From contig NC_026657.2 in assembly GCF_000004075.3 (NCBI RefSeq), positions 9,920,001-9,984,000 of the forward strand: a stretch of 64,000 nt of DNA, given 5' to 3'. A program made the position numbers and the translations under genes. How positions within the stretch are numbered: position 1 is the stretch's first letter; every line of letters starts with the position of its first letter. This document shows, piece after piece, positions 48,713-60,890 of this stretch. Under the pieces are notes generated by a model. The model did no database searches. It was not told the DNA's origin and worked only from the letters and a program-made list of their open reading frames with translations. Origin of the DNA: Cucumis sativus (taxonomy: Eukaryota; Streptophyta; Magnoliopsida; Cucurbitales; Cucurbitaceae).

Positions 48713-51238
48713 ATGGCGGCAAATCTTTTTCCAACCATCTCCATCCCGCCGAATTTCATCAAACCCACCACTCAGAATGACTCAAAGCATACCCCTCCCC
48801 ACCATTTTCAAATTGGGTTGTTCAAAAGTTGCAAAACCATAGATGAGCTTGGACAGTTACACTGTTACGCGTTGAAGCAGGGTCTCATTCGTAAACAATC
48901 GACTGTAACTAAGCTTATATCCACTTGTGTGGAAATGGGCACTTCAGAAAGCTTGGATTTTGCTCGAAAAGCGTTCGAGCTTTTCCATGAAGACGGGGAA
49001 GCAAATGTCACTCTTTTTATGTACAATTTGTTAATCAGAGGATACTCTGCTGCAGGGCTTTATGATGAAGCTATTTCTCTGTATGTTCAGATGATCGAGT
49101 TTGGGTTTATGCCAGATAACTTCACGTTTCCATTTGTGTTAAGTGCGTGTGCTAAGACTGCTGCGTTTGTTGAAGGGATTCAGCTCCATGGAGCTCTTCT
49201 GAAGATTGGTTTAGAGGGAGATATGTTTGTTGCTAATTCTCTGATACATCTATATGCGGAAGGTGGAGAGTTTTTGTTTGCTCGAAAGGTGTTTGATGGA
49301 ATGCTTGAGAGAAATGTTGTTTCATGGACCAGCTTGATTTGTGGTTATTCTAGGACAGATTTTTTTGGAGAGGCTGTGGCTTTGTTTTTCCAAATGATCG
49401 AGGCAGGTGTTAAACCCAATTCTGTCACAATGGTGTGTGTGATATCAGCTTGTGCCAAGTTGAAAGATCTTGAACTAGCCAAGAGACTCCATGCTTACAT
49501 TGAAGAGTCAGAAATGGAGCTTAATACTCATATGGTGAATGCACTTGCGGATATGTTCATGAAATGTGGAGAAACTGGTGCTGCAAAGCGATTGTATGAT
49601 GAATGTGTTGATAAGAATTTGGTTTTATGTAACACAATCATGTCAAATTATGCACGCCATGGTATGCCGAACGAGGTACTCGCTGTCTTGGTAGATATGC
49701 TTCAATTAGATCTTCGGCCAGATAGAGTTTCGTTGTTACCAGCAATCTCGGCATGTGGGCAGATGGGTGACTATCTACTTGGGAAATGCTGCCACAACTA
49801 TTCTCTGAGAAATGGGTATGAAGGTTGGGATAACATTTGCAATGCAATGATTGATATGTATATGAAGTGTGGAAAACAAGAAATGGCGTACAGAGTTTTT
49901 GACGGTATGTTAAATAAGACCATTGTGTCGTGGAACTCATTACTTGTTGGTTACATTAGAAACAAAGATTTAGAGTCAGCTAGGAAGATATTCAATGAGA
50001 TGCCGGAAAAGGATATTGTATCTTGGAACACGATGCTTAATGCTTTGGTTCAAGAAAGTATGTTTGATGAAGCAATTGAATTGTTCCGAGAGATGCAATT
50101 AAAGGAAATAAAAGTAGACAGGGTGACAATGGTAGAAGTTGCATCGGCATGTGGAAATCTTGGAGCTCTCGAACTCGCTAAGTGGGTATATTCCCATATT
50201 GTAAAGAACGCTATCTATTGTGATATGTTGCTTGAGACAGCATTGGTTGATATGTTTGCTAGGTGTGGTGACCCTCATAGTGCAATGAATGTGTTCAACA
50301 ATATGCATAGAAAAGACGTCTCAGCATGGACAGCAGCCATTGGAGCAATGGCTGTGAATGGGAATGGTGATCGGGCTATAGAACTTTACAATGAGATGCT
50401 AAGGCAAGGGGTGAAACCAGATCAAGTAGTTTTTGTAAACATATTAACGGCTTGTAGCCATGGTGGTTTCGTGGAACAAGGGGAACACATATTTGAGTCA
50501 ATGAAGCAACATGGTCTCTCTCCGCAGATTGTTCATTACGGTTGCATGGTTGATCTATTAGGTCGTGCAGGTAAGTTAGAAGAAGCTCTAGATATTATAG
50601 AGAGCATGCCAATGAGACCTAATGGGATTATATGGGGATCTCTATTGGCTGCATGCCGTACCCATAAAAACATTGATATGGCGACATTTGCAGCTGAAAG
50701 GTTGGCAGAAGTGGCTCCAGAAAAGACCGGGATTCATATACTTCTATCAAACATATATGCCTCAGCTGAAAAGTGGGATGATGTTGCCAACGTGAGGCTA
50801 CAATTGAAGGAGAAAGGAGTTCAAAAAATGCCTGGTTCAAGCTCAATACAAGTCGATGGAGTTATTCACGAGTTTACCTCAGGTGACAGATCACACCCAG
50901 AAAATTACAGCATTGACATGATGTTAAACGAAATTACCAGCAGGCTTGGGGATGTTGGCTACGTTCCTGACGTGACCAATGTTCTTCTTGACGTAAATGA
51001 GCAGGAAAAACAATATCTACTCAATCGACACAGCGAGAAGCTGGCCGTGGCTTACGGGCTTATAAGTACAAAAAAGCATGTACCAATTCGTGTTATGAAG
51101 AATCTCCGAATGTGTTCAGACTGTCATTCATTTGCCAAATACATTTCAAAAGTGTATCATAGGGAAATAACAGTACGTGATAATAATAGGTTTCACGTCT
51201 TTAGACAAGGGTCTTGTTCATGTGGTGATTATTGGTAA
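48713..51238 (+). CDS. YS1: PPR-DYW RNA-editing factor (YS1-like, PLS class), intronless
   Basis: Pentatricopeptide proteins of the PLS-DYW class bind single organelle RNA sites and change C to U. This 841-residue protein is encoded in one exon. A short N-terminal leader rich in Ser, Thr and Pro could be a plastid targeting peptide. About 17 PPR units follow (35-residue P, L and S types, for example NVVSWTSLICGYSR and DIVSWNTMLNALVQ), then E/E+ domains and a complete DYW deaminase domain. HSE at 773-775 and CSDCH at 802-805 match the zinc-binding HxE...CxxCH deaminase signature, and the protein ends CSCGDYW. The length (842 in Arabidopsis) and sequence match YS1 (At3g22690), needed for chloroplast rpoB editing and early greening. 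It converges with RDM1; the two stops lie 275 bases apart. Confidence 0.95.
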   Translation: MAANLFPTISIPPNFIKPTTQNDSKHTPPHHFQIGLFKSCKTIDELGQLHCYALKQGLIRKQSTVTKLISTCVEMGTSESLDFARKAFELFHEDGEANVTLFMYNLLIRGYSAAGLYDEAISLYVQMIEFGFMPDNFTFPFVLSACAKTAAFVEGIQLHGALLKIGLEGDMFVANSLIHLYAEGGEFLFARKVFDGMLERNVVSWTSLICGYSRTDFFGEAVALFFQMIEAGVKPNSVTMVCVISACAKLKDLELAKRLHAYIEESEMELNTHMVNALADMFMKCGETGAAKRLYDECVDKNLVLCNTIMSNYARHGMPNEVLAVLVDMLQLDLRPDRVSLLPAISACGQMGDYLLGKCCHNYSLRNGYEGWDNICNAMIDMYMKCGKQEMAYRVFDGMLNKTIVSWNSLLVGYIRNKDLESARKIFNEMPEKDIVSWNTMLNALVQESMFDEAIELFREMQLKEIKVDRVTMVEVASACGNLGALELAKWVYSHIVKNAIYCDMLLETALVDMFARCGDPHSAMNVFNNMHRKDVSAWTAAIGAMAVNGNGDRAIELYNEMLRQGVKPDQVVFVNILTACSHGGFVEQGEHIFESMKQHGLSPQIVHYGCMVDLLGRAGKLEEALDIIESMPMRPNGIIWGSLLAACRTHKNIDMATFAAERLAEVAPEKTGIHILLSNIYASAEKWDDVANVRLQLKEKGVQKMPGSSSIQVDGVIHEFTSGDRSHPENYSIDMMLNEITSRLGDVGYVPDVTNVLLDVNEQEKQYLLNRHSEKLAVAYGLISTKKHVPIRVMKNLRMCSDCHSFAKYISKVYHREITVRDNNRFHVFRQGSCSCGDYW

Positions 51239-51513
51239 TGTAATTCTCAGATAGGAAAGAAGTGTAAGATAAATATGCATCTTCAATATTGATTTACATT
51301 CGTTCTTTGCTACAACAGTAAATGCAGTCAACTAGTGAACAGACAGATAGCAACAATGGACAGATGAAGCAATGCTGGAGCTCCTTACAGTGAAGTGCAA
51401 TGTGACAAAAGAACTATGCTGTTTCTATTACAATTCACATTGTCACTGACATGTTAGCCTTCTAGAAAATGCTATAGTATCAACACAGAGCAGAACATAA
51501 CTGAAAGCAGCCT

Positions 51514-52171
51514 TCATAGTTGGGGGAAAATAGAGTCAACATACGCTTGGTGCATCGGGTCTGATAACCAGAGTTTAGCAACATGATGATGTGATGAGGT
51601 GCGCCTATGAATCTCTTCAACCAGCCATACAGTTGCTTCAGCTTTACTCGGATGAATTACAGTATCCAATGGCTTATATTCATCCGCACTTCCTAACCGT
51701 AATTGATCCCATTGTTTGAGTAGAATGTTAGTCAAGTAGTGCAAAGGTTGGCCATAAAGTTGCTTTATAGATTTGCCTAAACCCATCCAAGTTGTAAATG
51801 GTATCACAGAACCACGTTGTGCTGGGATTTGGATCTGTTTCATGTATTCTTGATACATTTCCGCCCTTTTCATCAACATACCTGCATCGTTAGAAGACAT
51901 TTCAAAGAAGATCCTATTTTCAAAGCTTATGAATTTGAAAATTATATACACATCAGCATTGATTATCAGAGCCTTCGAATTGAACTTGATCTCACTCATG
52001 CAAGGCCAAAATACCTTCAGATGTCATTTCTTTGGCTGGAATTTTGAAATCGTCTAGGGAAGGCTTGAACTCATATCCATCATTTTGTATTGCTGCTTCT
52101 GAATCAGAGGAAGAAGATTCACCTGATGATATAATATCTACTTGTTCATTCCAGGGCATTGGCCTCTTCAT
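51514..52171 (-). CDS. RDM1: RDM1, RNA-directed DNA methylation 1
   Basis: RDM1 is a small plant protein of the DDR complex (DRD1, DMS3, RDM1) that brings RNA polymerase V to chromatin and binds methylated DNA. The two coding exons on the minus strand, 52171-52015 and 51881-51514, join in phase to 174 residues, near the 163 of Arabidopsis RDM1. The first exon is acidic and Ser-rich ([11 protein letters not shown]). The second carries the conserved core: [45 protein letters not shown] and [18 protein letters not shown]. The downstream Met in the intron (51898) is not the start. A splice acceptor at 52194 and a donor near 53029 suggest a leader intron of about 835 bases that contains a SINE-like fragment; a MITE-like element lies just upstream of the leader. 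Confidence 0.95.
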
Positions 52172-52193
52172 TTTGTAAATTATGTGATTCTGG

Positions 52194-53160
52194 ACAAGAA
52201 GAGATCATGGTTTTGTTAGTAACCATACCGATCAATACAGAACAGCTTACAAAATACCAACACGGTTAAAAATCCATTGATCATGCAAAGAGTTAGAATT
52301 ATGAGATGCCAACCAAACTAAAATAGAACAGATCCTGTTCAAGTAAGGTTGTATTTGGGAAGGAGGACTTCAACCTCTAACCTCTAGGTCAATAGTGTAT
52401 GTCGTGTACCACTTAAGCGATGGTTGGATTCTCTAAAGATTACTATTGAGAAGGAAAAGTGCACCAACAGCTTTTAGTTGCCATGAAACAGAATGTACTT
52501 CAGAATCGTGAGATGAAGACGAAGTGAGGCCGATAAAGAGGAAGCTGAGACAGAGAGAGAGGGAGAGGAAGCTTTATGGCCAATGGAGATGGTGGGAGGA
52601 GACGAAAGATCGAGAAATTGAGAAGAGAAGTGGGAAGCGGCTGGCAGTCAAGTGAAGGGTAACCCAGTCAAGAGAAGGGTAACCCTAGTTTAGGAAACTA
52701 ATAAATAAATACTACGATGGATGTTCATCCCTCCAAGAAACATTCTAGGTAGGCAACCCCATCAAAACGACGATAGACAATTACAATCAACATCTCAAAC
52801 AACCAAATAAACAAGAAGTTTTCATACAAATGCAGGCAGCAACCCATCGGATCCTGTAAGAAAAATGATGCAAACTCACCAACGACGGACGATAAGAAGA
52901 AAGGAAGAAGATGGGTTTTGATTATTGGACAGGAAGAAACAGTGAACATTGTAATCTGAGTGGATTTTCTACATAAACAAAGAGGGCAATGGATCGATGG
53001 AAAGAGAGAGTGATGTTGAGTTGAGTACCTTCGAGGGTTGAATCGTAAAGCTGAAGCTGTTCGTCGATGTGGGCTTCAGGACGAATAACCAGTGGAGCTC
53101 GTTAATTCAACAAGTTCGAATTTTGAGACACAGAGTTTTGAGTTTTGCGCGAGGGGAGAT
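52194..53160 (-). promoter_or_regulatory. Leader intron, first leader exon and promoter of RDM1
   Basis: On the minus strand a donor (cgaag|gtactc, exon end at 53029) and an acceptor (cttgtccag before 52193) frame an intron of about 835 bases in the 5' UTR. The first leader exon should lie at about 53030-53150. These sites are inferred from consensus and from the absence of an in-frame upstream Met. Confidence 0.45.
52355..52430 (-). repeat. tRNA-like SINE head (A and B boxes) in the RDM1 leader intron
   Basis: On the minus strand the sequence tcgcttaagtgg (52409-52420) matches a pol III A box, and ggttgaagtcc (52365-52375) matches a weakened B box, about 33 bases downstream. The stretch between (gacatacactattgacctag) resembles the tRNA-derived heads of plant SINEs. 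It does not fold as a working tRNA. This is a degenerate fragment; the family is not identified. Confidence 0.45.
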
Positions 53161-53169
53161 CGGAGATAG

Positions 53170-53404
53170 TAAGGGCGTAAACGGTTTGGATGTGAGATAT
53201 TCTCAGTTGGGTTTTCAACCATTTTCAACCCAACCCATTCACTAAAATATAGGTTAAGTTTGATTGTATTTTTCTAATATAAATGATTTATTCGATTAAA
53301 GAAATGAAAAATATATAAAAAATGATCCAATCCTTTAAACGTTCAATCTAACATATGTAATATGGGTGAGTTGTCAGATTACTCGATTTCTTTTTACATT
53401 CCTA
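53170..53404. mobile_element. Short hAT-like MITE candidate beside the RDM1 promoter
   Basis: This 235-base element starts taagggcgtaaacgg and ends acattccta, giving imperfect terminal inverted repeats. Its interior has the same AACCCAACCC block and right end (gtcagattact) as the longer relative at 38120-38601. The 8 bases before it (ggagatag, 53162-53169) and after it (gaagataa, 53405-53412) match at 6 of 8 positions, which fits a decayed hAT-type target duplication. No transposase frame exists. Confidence 0.55.
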
Positions 53405-54812
53405 GAAGATAATTTAGAATTGATTCAAATGGTCGGTTCAATAATTTTCGAATGACATAACTCTTTGTTCACAAAATCTTTCACCTCCAATTATCCATCT
53501 CATTAACATTCTTTGTTCAATTTACATATTGTATCTATATGCGAGAGTTGAAAATTAAATATAAAAAGAAAAATGATTAATCTAAACTCGAATAAATTTT
53601 TGAAGTAATTTTGATTTGATTGAAACCTTATGCACAATATGAAATGATTAATTGTGATTTAATGTGTTAAATATTTAACTTTATTAAAAATAAAACACTC
53701 AATTAGGTTTATAGATGGAAATGATAGTATCTCAATCTTACAAAAATTGTAGATGAATAAATTGAGAAAAAAAATTCATGTAAAAATTTATTTAAAAGAT
53801 TAAAAAATATTAAAAATAGTCAATGAAAATATTAGTATTGCAAGAATTCTATTCACATTAAAATTTGGTTTTCATAAATATTTTCTTACTATAACCTAAA
53901 TTATTTTGCTACCCAACTTGAGTTTGACATTACAATCACAAACTCACATATTTTCCTTTTGAGATCAACTTGTACATGTTTCTCAACCAAACCTTCTACC
54001 CTTACTACATCGACCTAGATCGTCGGATCCTCTAACTTTTTGAACAAGTAAAGCTGGTAAGAAGAAGCTTGACTAGATGAGCGATTTCAAAGTGAACAAA
54101 ATAAGTATGATGCTAACATGGCAGAAGCTTTGAAAAGCTTTGAAAGGAAAACATTAATAGGAACTATAAACTCCATGGTTGTTATATTGGGGAGGGCTTA
54201 AATAATAGACTTCTGTGGGAGCTGGTGAATGAGATGAGTCCTTTAGTCGGGTACGCAAGTTTGGAGACAAATGAGTAAGGTTATAATGATGCATGGGAGA
54301 GCCAGTAGGTGTCACCTATCAGGAGGATAAAGAAATATGGGTTTTGGTACAGACACAAACCATGAATGTTTTGATATCAAAATTGTGTTCAAATGGTGTA
54401 AACATCCCTTTATACAAGAACATTTATACTCAAATGGTGCAACAGTTTGACAACAACAATATGTAGATCATTCTAAAAATCATGACCATAAAAGATCATT
54501 TATGACTTTTAAATTATCATCTTTAGCCATTCACTATGAATGGATTTGACAATCAATGTTCATGAATTGAAAATATAATAGAAACAATGAAATATTGTTG
54601 GGAAGAAGTATACAAAAATCTTCCCCTTTTTTAATTTGTCTGCAATGGAACTTAACTGATGGTAAAAAGACTCACTCATATAACTAAATAAGGTAACCTA
54701 CGTCTAATTGGAAGGGTTGAAATGTAGAAAGCAGCAGCCTTTTTGCTTGATGAGGCTCTTTCCTATGTAAATACATATAAGCTTTTCAAGCTACTATTAT
54801 GTAATTAGTGTC
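53405..54812. other. Intergenic region between RDM1 and SUV3
   Basis: This spacer of about 1.4 kb is AT-rich. The last few hundred bases should contain the SUV3 3' UTR (minus strand). A locally GC-richer stretch near 53990-54330 has no coherent open frame. I see nothing else. Confidence 0.5.
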
Positions 54813-57800
54813 TTAGAGACGTCGTTTAGCAACAACGGATAAGAGGGAGTTTAGAGACCTTGAGCGGATGTTCGACTTCAATTTCCTTCTTGTTGGTATT
54901 TGCATTCCAGATCTTCCCAAAAACTCCTCAATTAGCCTGTATAACAATATGCAGTAAATAGAAATCCCGCGAAAGGATAAAACAAAAATGTAACTGGAGG
55001 ACTATGTGGGTGTTCATACATGCTGCAGAATGACTTCTGTGAATCTGCTCGTTCACGGTCGGGGAATGATTCCTCCAGTCGGAAACTCAACCAAACATAG
55101 AGATCCAACACCTTCAAATTCAATAGCAAAAGATGTGAACTTAGGGCTTGAATATAAGGAAGTAGACAACTAGTAAAACTAAAAGCAAAAAACAGGTTAA
55201 TTAACTTTGGCTACTCTCTTTTGCAACCAAAAACGCTTGCCGATAAAGCATGGAAAAGCTGGAATGAAAGCAAGCTATATCACTATAATATGGTTAATGA
55301 AAAGCCCTGTCTCTATTTCACTTGTATACTCATTTACGTTTTACGGGTACCTAAGCATTTAGAACATCATAGTTTCACAGTTTTTGAACCATTCAATAAG
55401 TTCAATTTCCAAATTCATCAACATTCCAAAATCTTGAGAAAGAGAGAGAGAGCAAGAGCTTAGAATTATATGTTCACCTTGTGAATGGATTCCAGTTCCT
55501 TCAGTGCAGCTGGTGTTTCTGGCACTTTAAGTGTTCCTTCTTTGAATATTTCTCGTAGTCGAACAATGCCTTTATTTGCATAACCTTGAACAAACTGTTT
55601 CATCAACCACAATGAATGCAACAATATGAGTTTCCAAATGGTGAAAATAAAGTAAAACAACCACGGATTAATTAGACCTGTGTAAGACCTTGGGAGGTAA
55701 TTTCGTCATCCATGTCCGCAGGGCTGCAAAAAAATGGGGCGCCAACTGACATTAGTATAAACCGATTTGTAAGGAACTCAACCAAAATAAGAAAGAGAAG
55801 GTTTCTGATAATAGATCAAAACTATAATATTTTGTCAAACTAAAAACTTCATTTGTGAAAAGCTCTAAAATCTACAATGACTGCAAAGAAGAGGCACCTT
55901 TCCTCCTACCTGATACAGAAAAGGTACTTATCATGCAAACTGAGAGGCATCTCATCAAGGACAGCAGCAACTTTCTGATTCCAAGACATTGTAAAATATT
56001 AAAGAGGCATTGCAAAGAGACGAAATTTGGCAAACTTTAAGAAAAAAAAGGCTCCTGCTTTTCAACAAGACATCATTCAGTAGACAAACATACCAACATT
56101 ACTTCACAGTCAACGATGAAATAATTTTCGGACAATTTAGCATTCTCAACAAAGTGCTCCTGCATAAAATATAAAAATTGGGAAACGTCCGTCATAAATC
56201 CATAATATACAAATAAAATTGGCTACGGGAGAGAAGAACTTTCTCTATCCATTGTGACCCTCCTGAACTAGTATTGTGAAATGGAGAAAAGCCCATAATC
56301 TTTCCACATGACCAGCCCTTATAACAAATGCACATGTGTACACTAAAACCTGGCTACAAGGCTGAAGGAGTAATGACTTTCTACCTCCCGTGTTGAGGTA
56401 CAAGGAACTAAACCACATGGTTATTTAATTAAACATTCCACTACAAGTAAGTCATTTGAAATAACTAACCAAACTATGTTAAAAACTGCTGGAAAGTTGA
56501 TCAAACTATGTCCTGAACATCTATGAAGTTTCTTATCACATGGATGCATGAGATACGTAGGTATCAACGATCAAATACTAGGTACCCATGATTAGTTTCA
56601 AGACGAAACAACTAATATAAATATATTAACAATAAATAAAAGAATGTCAAGCAAGAAATTACCAGTATCTGCCGCAGGCCATGTTCAGGATGCAAACGGG
56701 AATATAAATACATGAGTTCAAAAGTTGGAAATAGCCCAGCTCTCTGCAATATTTGAATTTCAAAATACGATAAAAAAATATTACATTAACCATATATTTT
56801 GAATAATTTAAAAGAATGACATCAGGCCAACAAGCCAAAATTTGGATATGTTTCTACATTAAAAATCACCTCTATAGTGGGAGAAGCGGACTTAAGTGAT
56901 GAATGAAGTAAGGGTAAATCATCTCCACTTATACAAGTTACTTCACCAATGGGAAATTTGGATCCATACCTGCCAGCTCTACCTAAATACAAAACAAAAA
57001 ATAAACCCCCAATTTTTTTTTATTATTCAGCGGGTATGGAGTTATAAAAAAGTTAAAGAAAATTATTGCTTTTTGCAAAAAATATGGAAATATGCACAAG
57101 AAAATTACATAAGCATGCTACGAACAAAAGATTGTCCTAGGCCCATCTTTAGAATTTCAAAATTGTTCAGAATTTTTTATCTTATACAATAGCCTATATC
57201 TTCCATTTGCACACATGGGGACAATAAGGTGTATGCCAATTCATCTGGAGCAGATCATTGAGATCAGCTGTGTTAACCATGAAGAGAGATTATGACCTCA
57301 TCAAGGACGGAAAGAGACTGGCTAACTAACTACTTCAAAATAAAAACAGCATGGTATATAAAAACTTTGAATAAGGTTAGAAGTTTAGAACTTGATCGAG
57401 AAAATCTGAAGGAAATACATTATTAACCAGCAAGAACTAAAAGATATTATCAATTGATGTAATCGTAAATTCATAATAAGTAGACTTTTGTAAGTACAGC
57501 CGAGGAATTGAAGTGTTTTAGTCGGCATTAACCAGTAGTTCAAACTCATTTACATGCCTTTAGCAGACAGCTTCCAGTTTTCTGACTCATGAAATCATCA
57601 CAAGTTGTAGAACAATTCATATTCCATGCAAGGATCGTAAGATTCACAAAGTAGCCAATAATTGAAATAGCCATGGATCTAACATCTGATCTCTACTGTA
57701 CTTTGATGACAGAATGAAAGTATTCACAGGCACTTCCAGGTTTCTTATTAAAAGAAAATAAAATAGAAAAATTGTTCATAGTCAATCACTATCCGCTATA

Positions 57801-60678
57801 GCAAGTCCCAGCATTTGCCACCGTAATCATATGCTAAAGAATATTTCCTCATAAATCATAAATTACTGCCAGTTTGATTAACCTGCAATCTGTTTGATCT
57901 CTGGTACAGTAAGCTCCCGCATCTCAAAACCATCAAATTTCTCCATAGTTGAAAATATGATCCTCGAGATGTTCAAATTAAGACCCATCCCAATGGCATC
58001 GCTAGCCACCAGCACATCAAACTCGCTCGTTGTATCATTGAACATCATTGCCTGCAGTTCTAAAAGGCATCTTTACTCAGCAAATTCAGGGTTGCCAATT
58101 CATTTTTTTAGAGAAGAGAAATAAATTTATTGATGAATGAAAAGAAGAAATCCAAAACACCTACAGGTAGATTGCATGAAGCATTTTCAATTGGAAATTT
58201 AAAAAATAAAGGCTAAAATCAGAAAAAGGGTGATAACATGGAAAGTGCAGTTATAAGTTTTAACAAACACAAATTAAAATTTTATCAGAATTTGGTAGAT
58301 TCTAATACCTGCCTTGTTCGAGTTTCTGGTGGTAGTGAGCCATAAACTATAGAGCAAAGATGTCCACCTTGTCTTTCTATTTCTTTCTAGCAAAGAAAGA
58401 GAGAGTTAAAAAAAAAAATAACACCAAAGTTGATGAAGGTGGCGAGCTAAGAAGTTATAGTAAGTTGTTGAAAGCCCATAGGCTAACAGTAAAAGTAAAG
58501 AGATGGAGATAATTGAAGAGACAAAACTATGCCAGGCAGAGCTAGTGGATAAGTAATTATGAAATGAAATATTCATGGCTTTGGCACTTTGCAAAGAATA
58601 AGATCAGATAAGATAATAAAAAGACTGACCTTATAACCATATATTCTACGACGTGAAAAGGTGACAATGCAATCACCCTTCCTAATATTAGAATAGGATC
58701 CAAGTGGAATGTTCAATGGAATCAGAGGTGAAAGTCTCTCATAGTATTGCACCTAAAGCAAAGGAAGTGTTAGAACGATTTACAAAAACAAAAATATGAA
58801 TATGATGAAAAAGAACATTATCAACTTGAAGCCTTGGGCTATTGAAATGGATGGAAAGACTACCAGATAATAATATTATCATATATCTTTCACACTGAAC
58901 GACAGTTTAATAGATATAACTGTCAACTATGTGGCATGATATGGTAAACACAGCAGAATAACATCTACAATATTTTTCATGACAAGCGTAACATGAATAA
59001 TCATTACCTCAATGTCATCACCAGTTACTTTAAGAATTTCCTGAATAAGGGGTACAACAGCTGCATCCCCACAAAGATGAATCTCATCAGCACAGAGTCC
59101 AAGTAGGGCACGTGTAAAAGAATAACCTCTCGTCTTACAGCCCAACATCTGAAATAGGAAAACCAATAACAAATAAACTGATTTTTTTTCTTTGAAAAGA
59201 AAAAAAATAATAATTTAAAACTGCAAAATTTTATTTCAACAAAGCGCTCACAAGTTAGATCCCCAGTTGTCCTCAACTACTTTCCAAAAGAAATTGAATT
59301 ATTGATTTTTGTTACCATAAAACACTTTTAATGATTGAATACATGAATTTAGCTTAACTCAAAGTTTTCTTTTAGGTTCAAACAAAAAAAATCTTTAAAT
59401 TGTGCCCGAGTCATGATGAAGCTCCAAAATGAAAAAACAAAACCTCATGTTATCTGAGCATGGTAATTTTTTTAGTTTTACTTTGATTGTTACAAAATTG
59501 ATTTCCAACAGCCCCACCTATACGTATTTCAATTACCGAATATAAATAGCTACAGCACTCTACCAACATGCCTGAATTTCGTCGATAACAGCACAACTAT
59601 AGCTGGAAGTTACATCGGCCATCTCAACCGTCACAGCCTTATGTTTTGCACCATCAACTTCCTCTCTCTCTTGTCCTGTGATCAGATCACAGGGAATTTT
59701 AGCATTATTCAATCGCTTTGCGACTTCCCAGGCCAATAATCTCAGGGGACCACAATATACACCTGCATAAGAAGACAGAAGTTGGGATTCAAAATATCCA
59801 TGAACAATTTTTAGTCTCTCCATGATAATATTGAATCAAGAGAATGATAAACTACAAAAGTAAATTCATGATATTGATTGCATGTACCAGAATCACTTGA
59901 TTCAAGCCTCTTCAAAGCATTGTGAGTTTTGCCACTATTTGTTGGACCCATGTGCAGAAAAATTTTGCGATGTTTCTTTCGTGCATTTGGATACCATGAA
60001 TGGGGACATCTACGAGTAAAAATGACTCAGTTAAGAATTAATAAACAGATGAACGAATGTAGCTCTTGTGAATGGATTACAAGAAGTATAGAATGGTGTG
60101 CAGTAGTAAAAGCATTAGTCACATAAAGATAAGAGCACTTAGAACCCCTACACAAGCAAACAATTGGAAAACTGAAACACTCCTCAATCTTCACTCTTAA
60201 ATAGGTATTGAGAGAATAAGGTAACATTCAGACTGAACAGTTATTGGGAATCTTCACCAAATTGTAGCTACTCTCCTACGACTGTTCGATTCACAGTGTA
60301 AAACCGTATCTCTCTGTTACAATTGTATGGTACTTATTAATTGGTAAAAATGATAGATTGATAATGGAGGCAGCAGCCACATTAAATAGTTTGTCTTCTG
60401 GTATGGGTATTGAACTATAAAAATCCTCTGAATATACTCAATAAAAAAAAAAAAAAAAAACTTTAACAGTTGACAATAGCAATGATGAGGCAAGCAAAAC
60501 TATAATATATACAGAAATCGAGTGCTTGAATTAGAAATTTCAAACAATTGTAGACCTAATAAGTAATATTCTTACGTCAAGTCTGTGAAGTCGAAATTAC
60601 TGCGGGAGATGCTGTACAACCTACAACAAGAAGGTTTGAACCTCAACTGGAAATCTCGGTTTAGTGCTCCCACAAAAC
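54813..60678 (-). CDS. SUV3: SUV3-type ATP-dependent RNA helicase, organellar (5' end unresolved)
   Basis: SUV3 is a DExH-like RNA helicase of mitochondria (and plastids in plants) that works in RNA turnover. Fifteen coding exons on the minus strand join in phase: 60678-60576, 60009-59888, 59762-59572, 59148-59008, 58752-58630, 58386-58309, 58051-57883, 56982-56870, 56743-56663, 56159-56094, 55974-55910, 55723-55678, 55594-55478, 55111-55020 and 54936-54813, or 542 residues. Motifs are [10 protein letters not shown] (Walker A), [38 protein letters not shown] (motif II), [40 protein letters not shown] and QIAGRAGR (motif VI), then the SUV3 C-terminal domain ([18 protein letters not shown]). 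The intron after 59572 starts with GC. The missing N-terminus, about 20-30 residues, should hold the targeting peptide; the first exon is discussed separately. Confidence 0.95.
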
Positions 60679-60890
60679 CTGAAGAAGCAAAAATTAGAAA
60701 CGTGATGCAACACAAAAAAGGGTATCAAACTTACTATGTTATAGTACTGGAATGTATTATTTTACATGTTTAATGGTTTCAGTCTTACAACCCGATATAC
60801 CAGTTCAATGAACAAAAAGGAAATCACTCTTACTTTCCCACAAAGCATGAGTTAACTTTTAGTTTCTTACAAAAACAAAATCCGGCGGAC

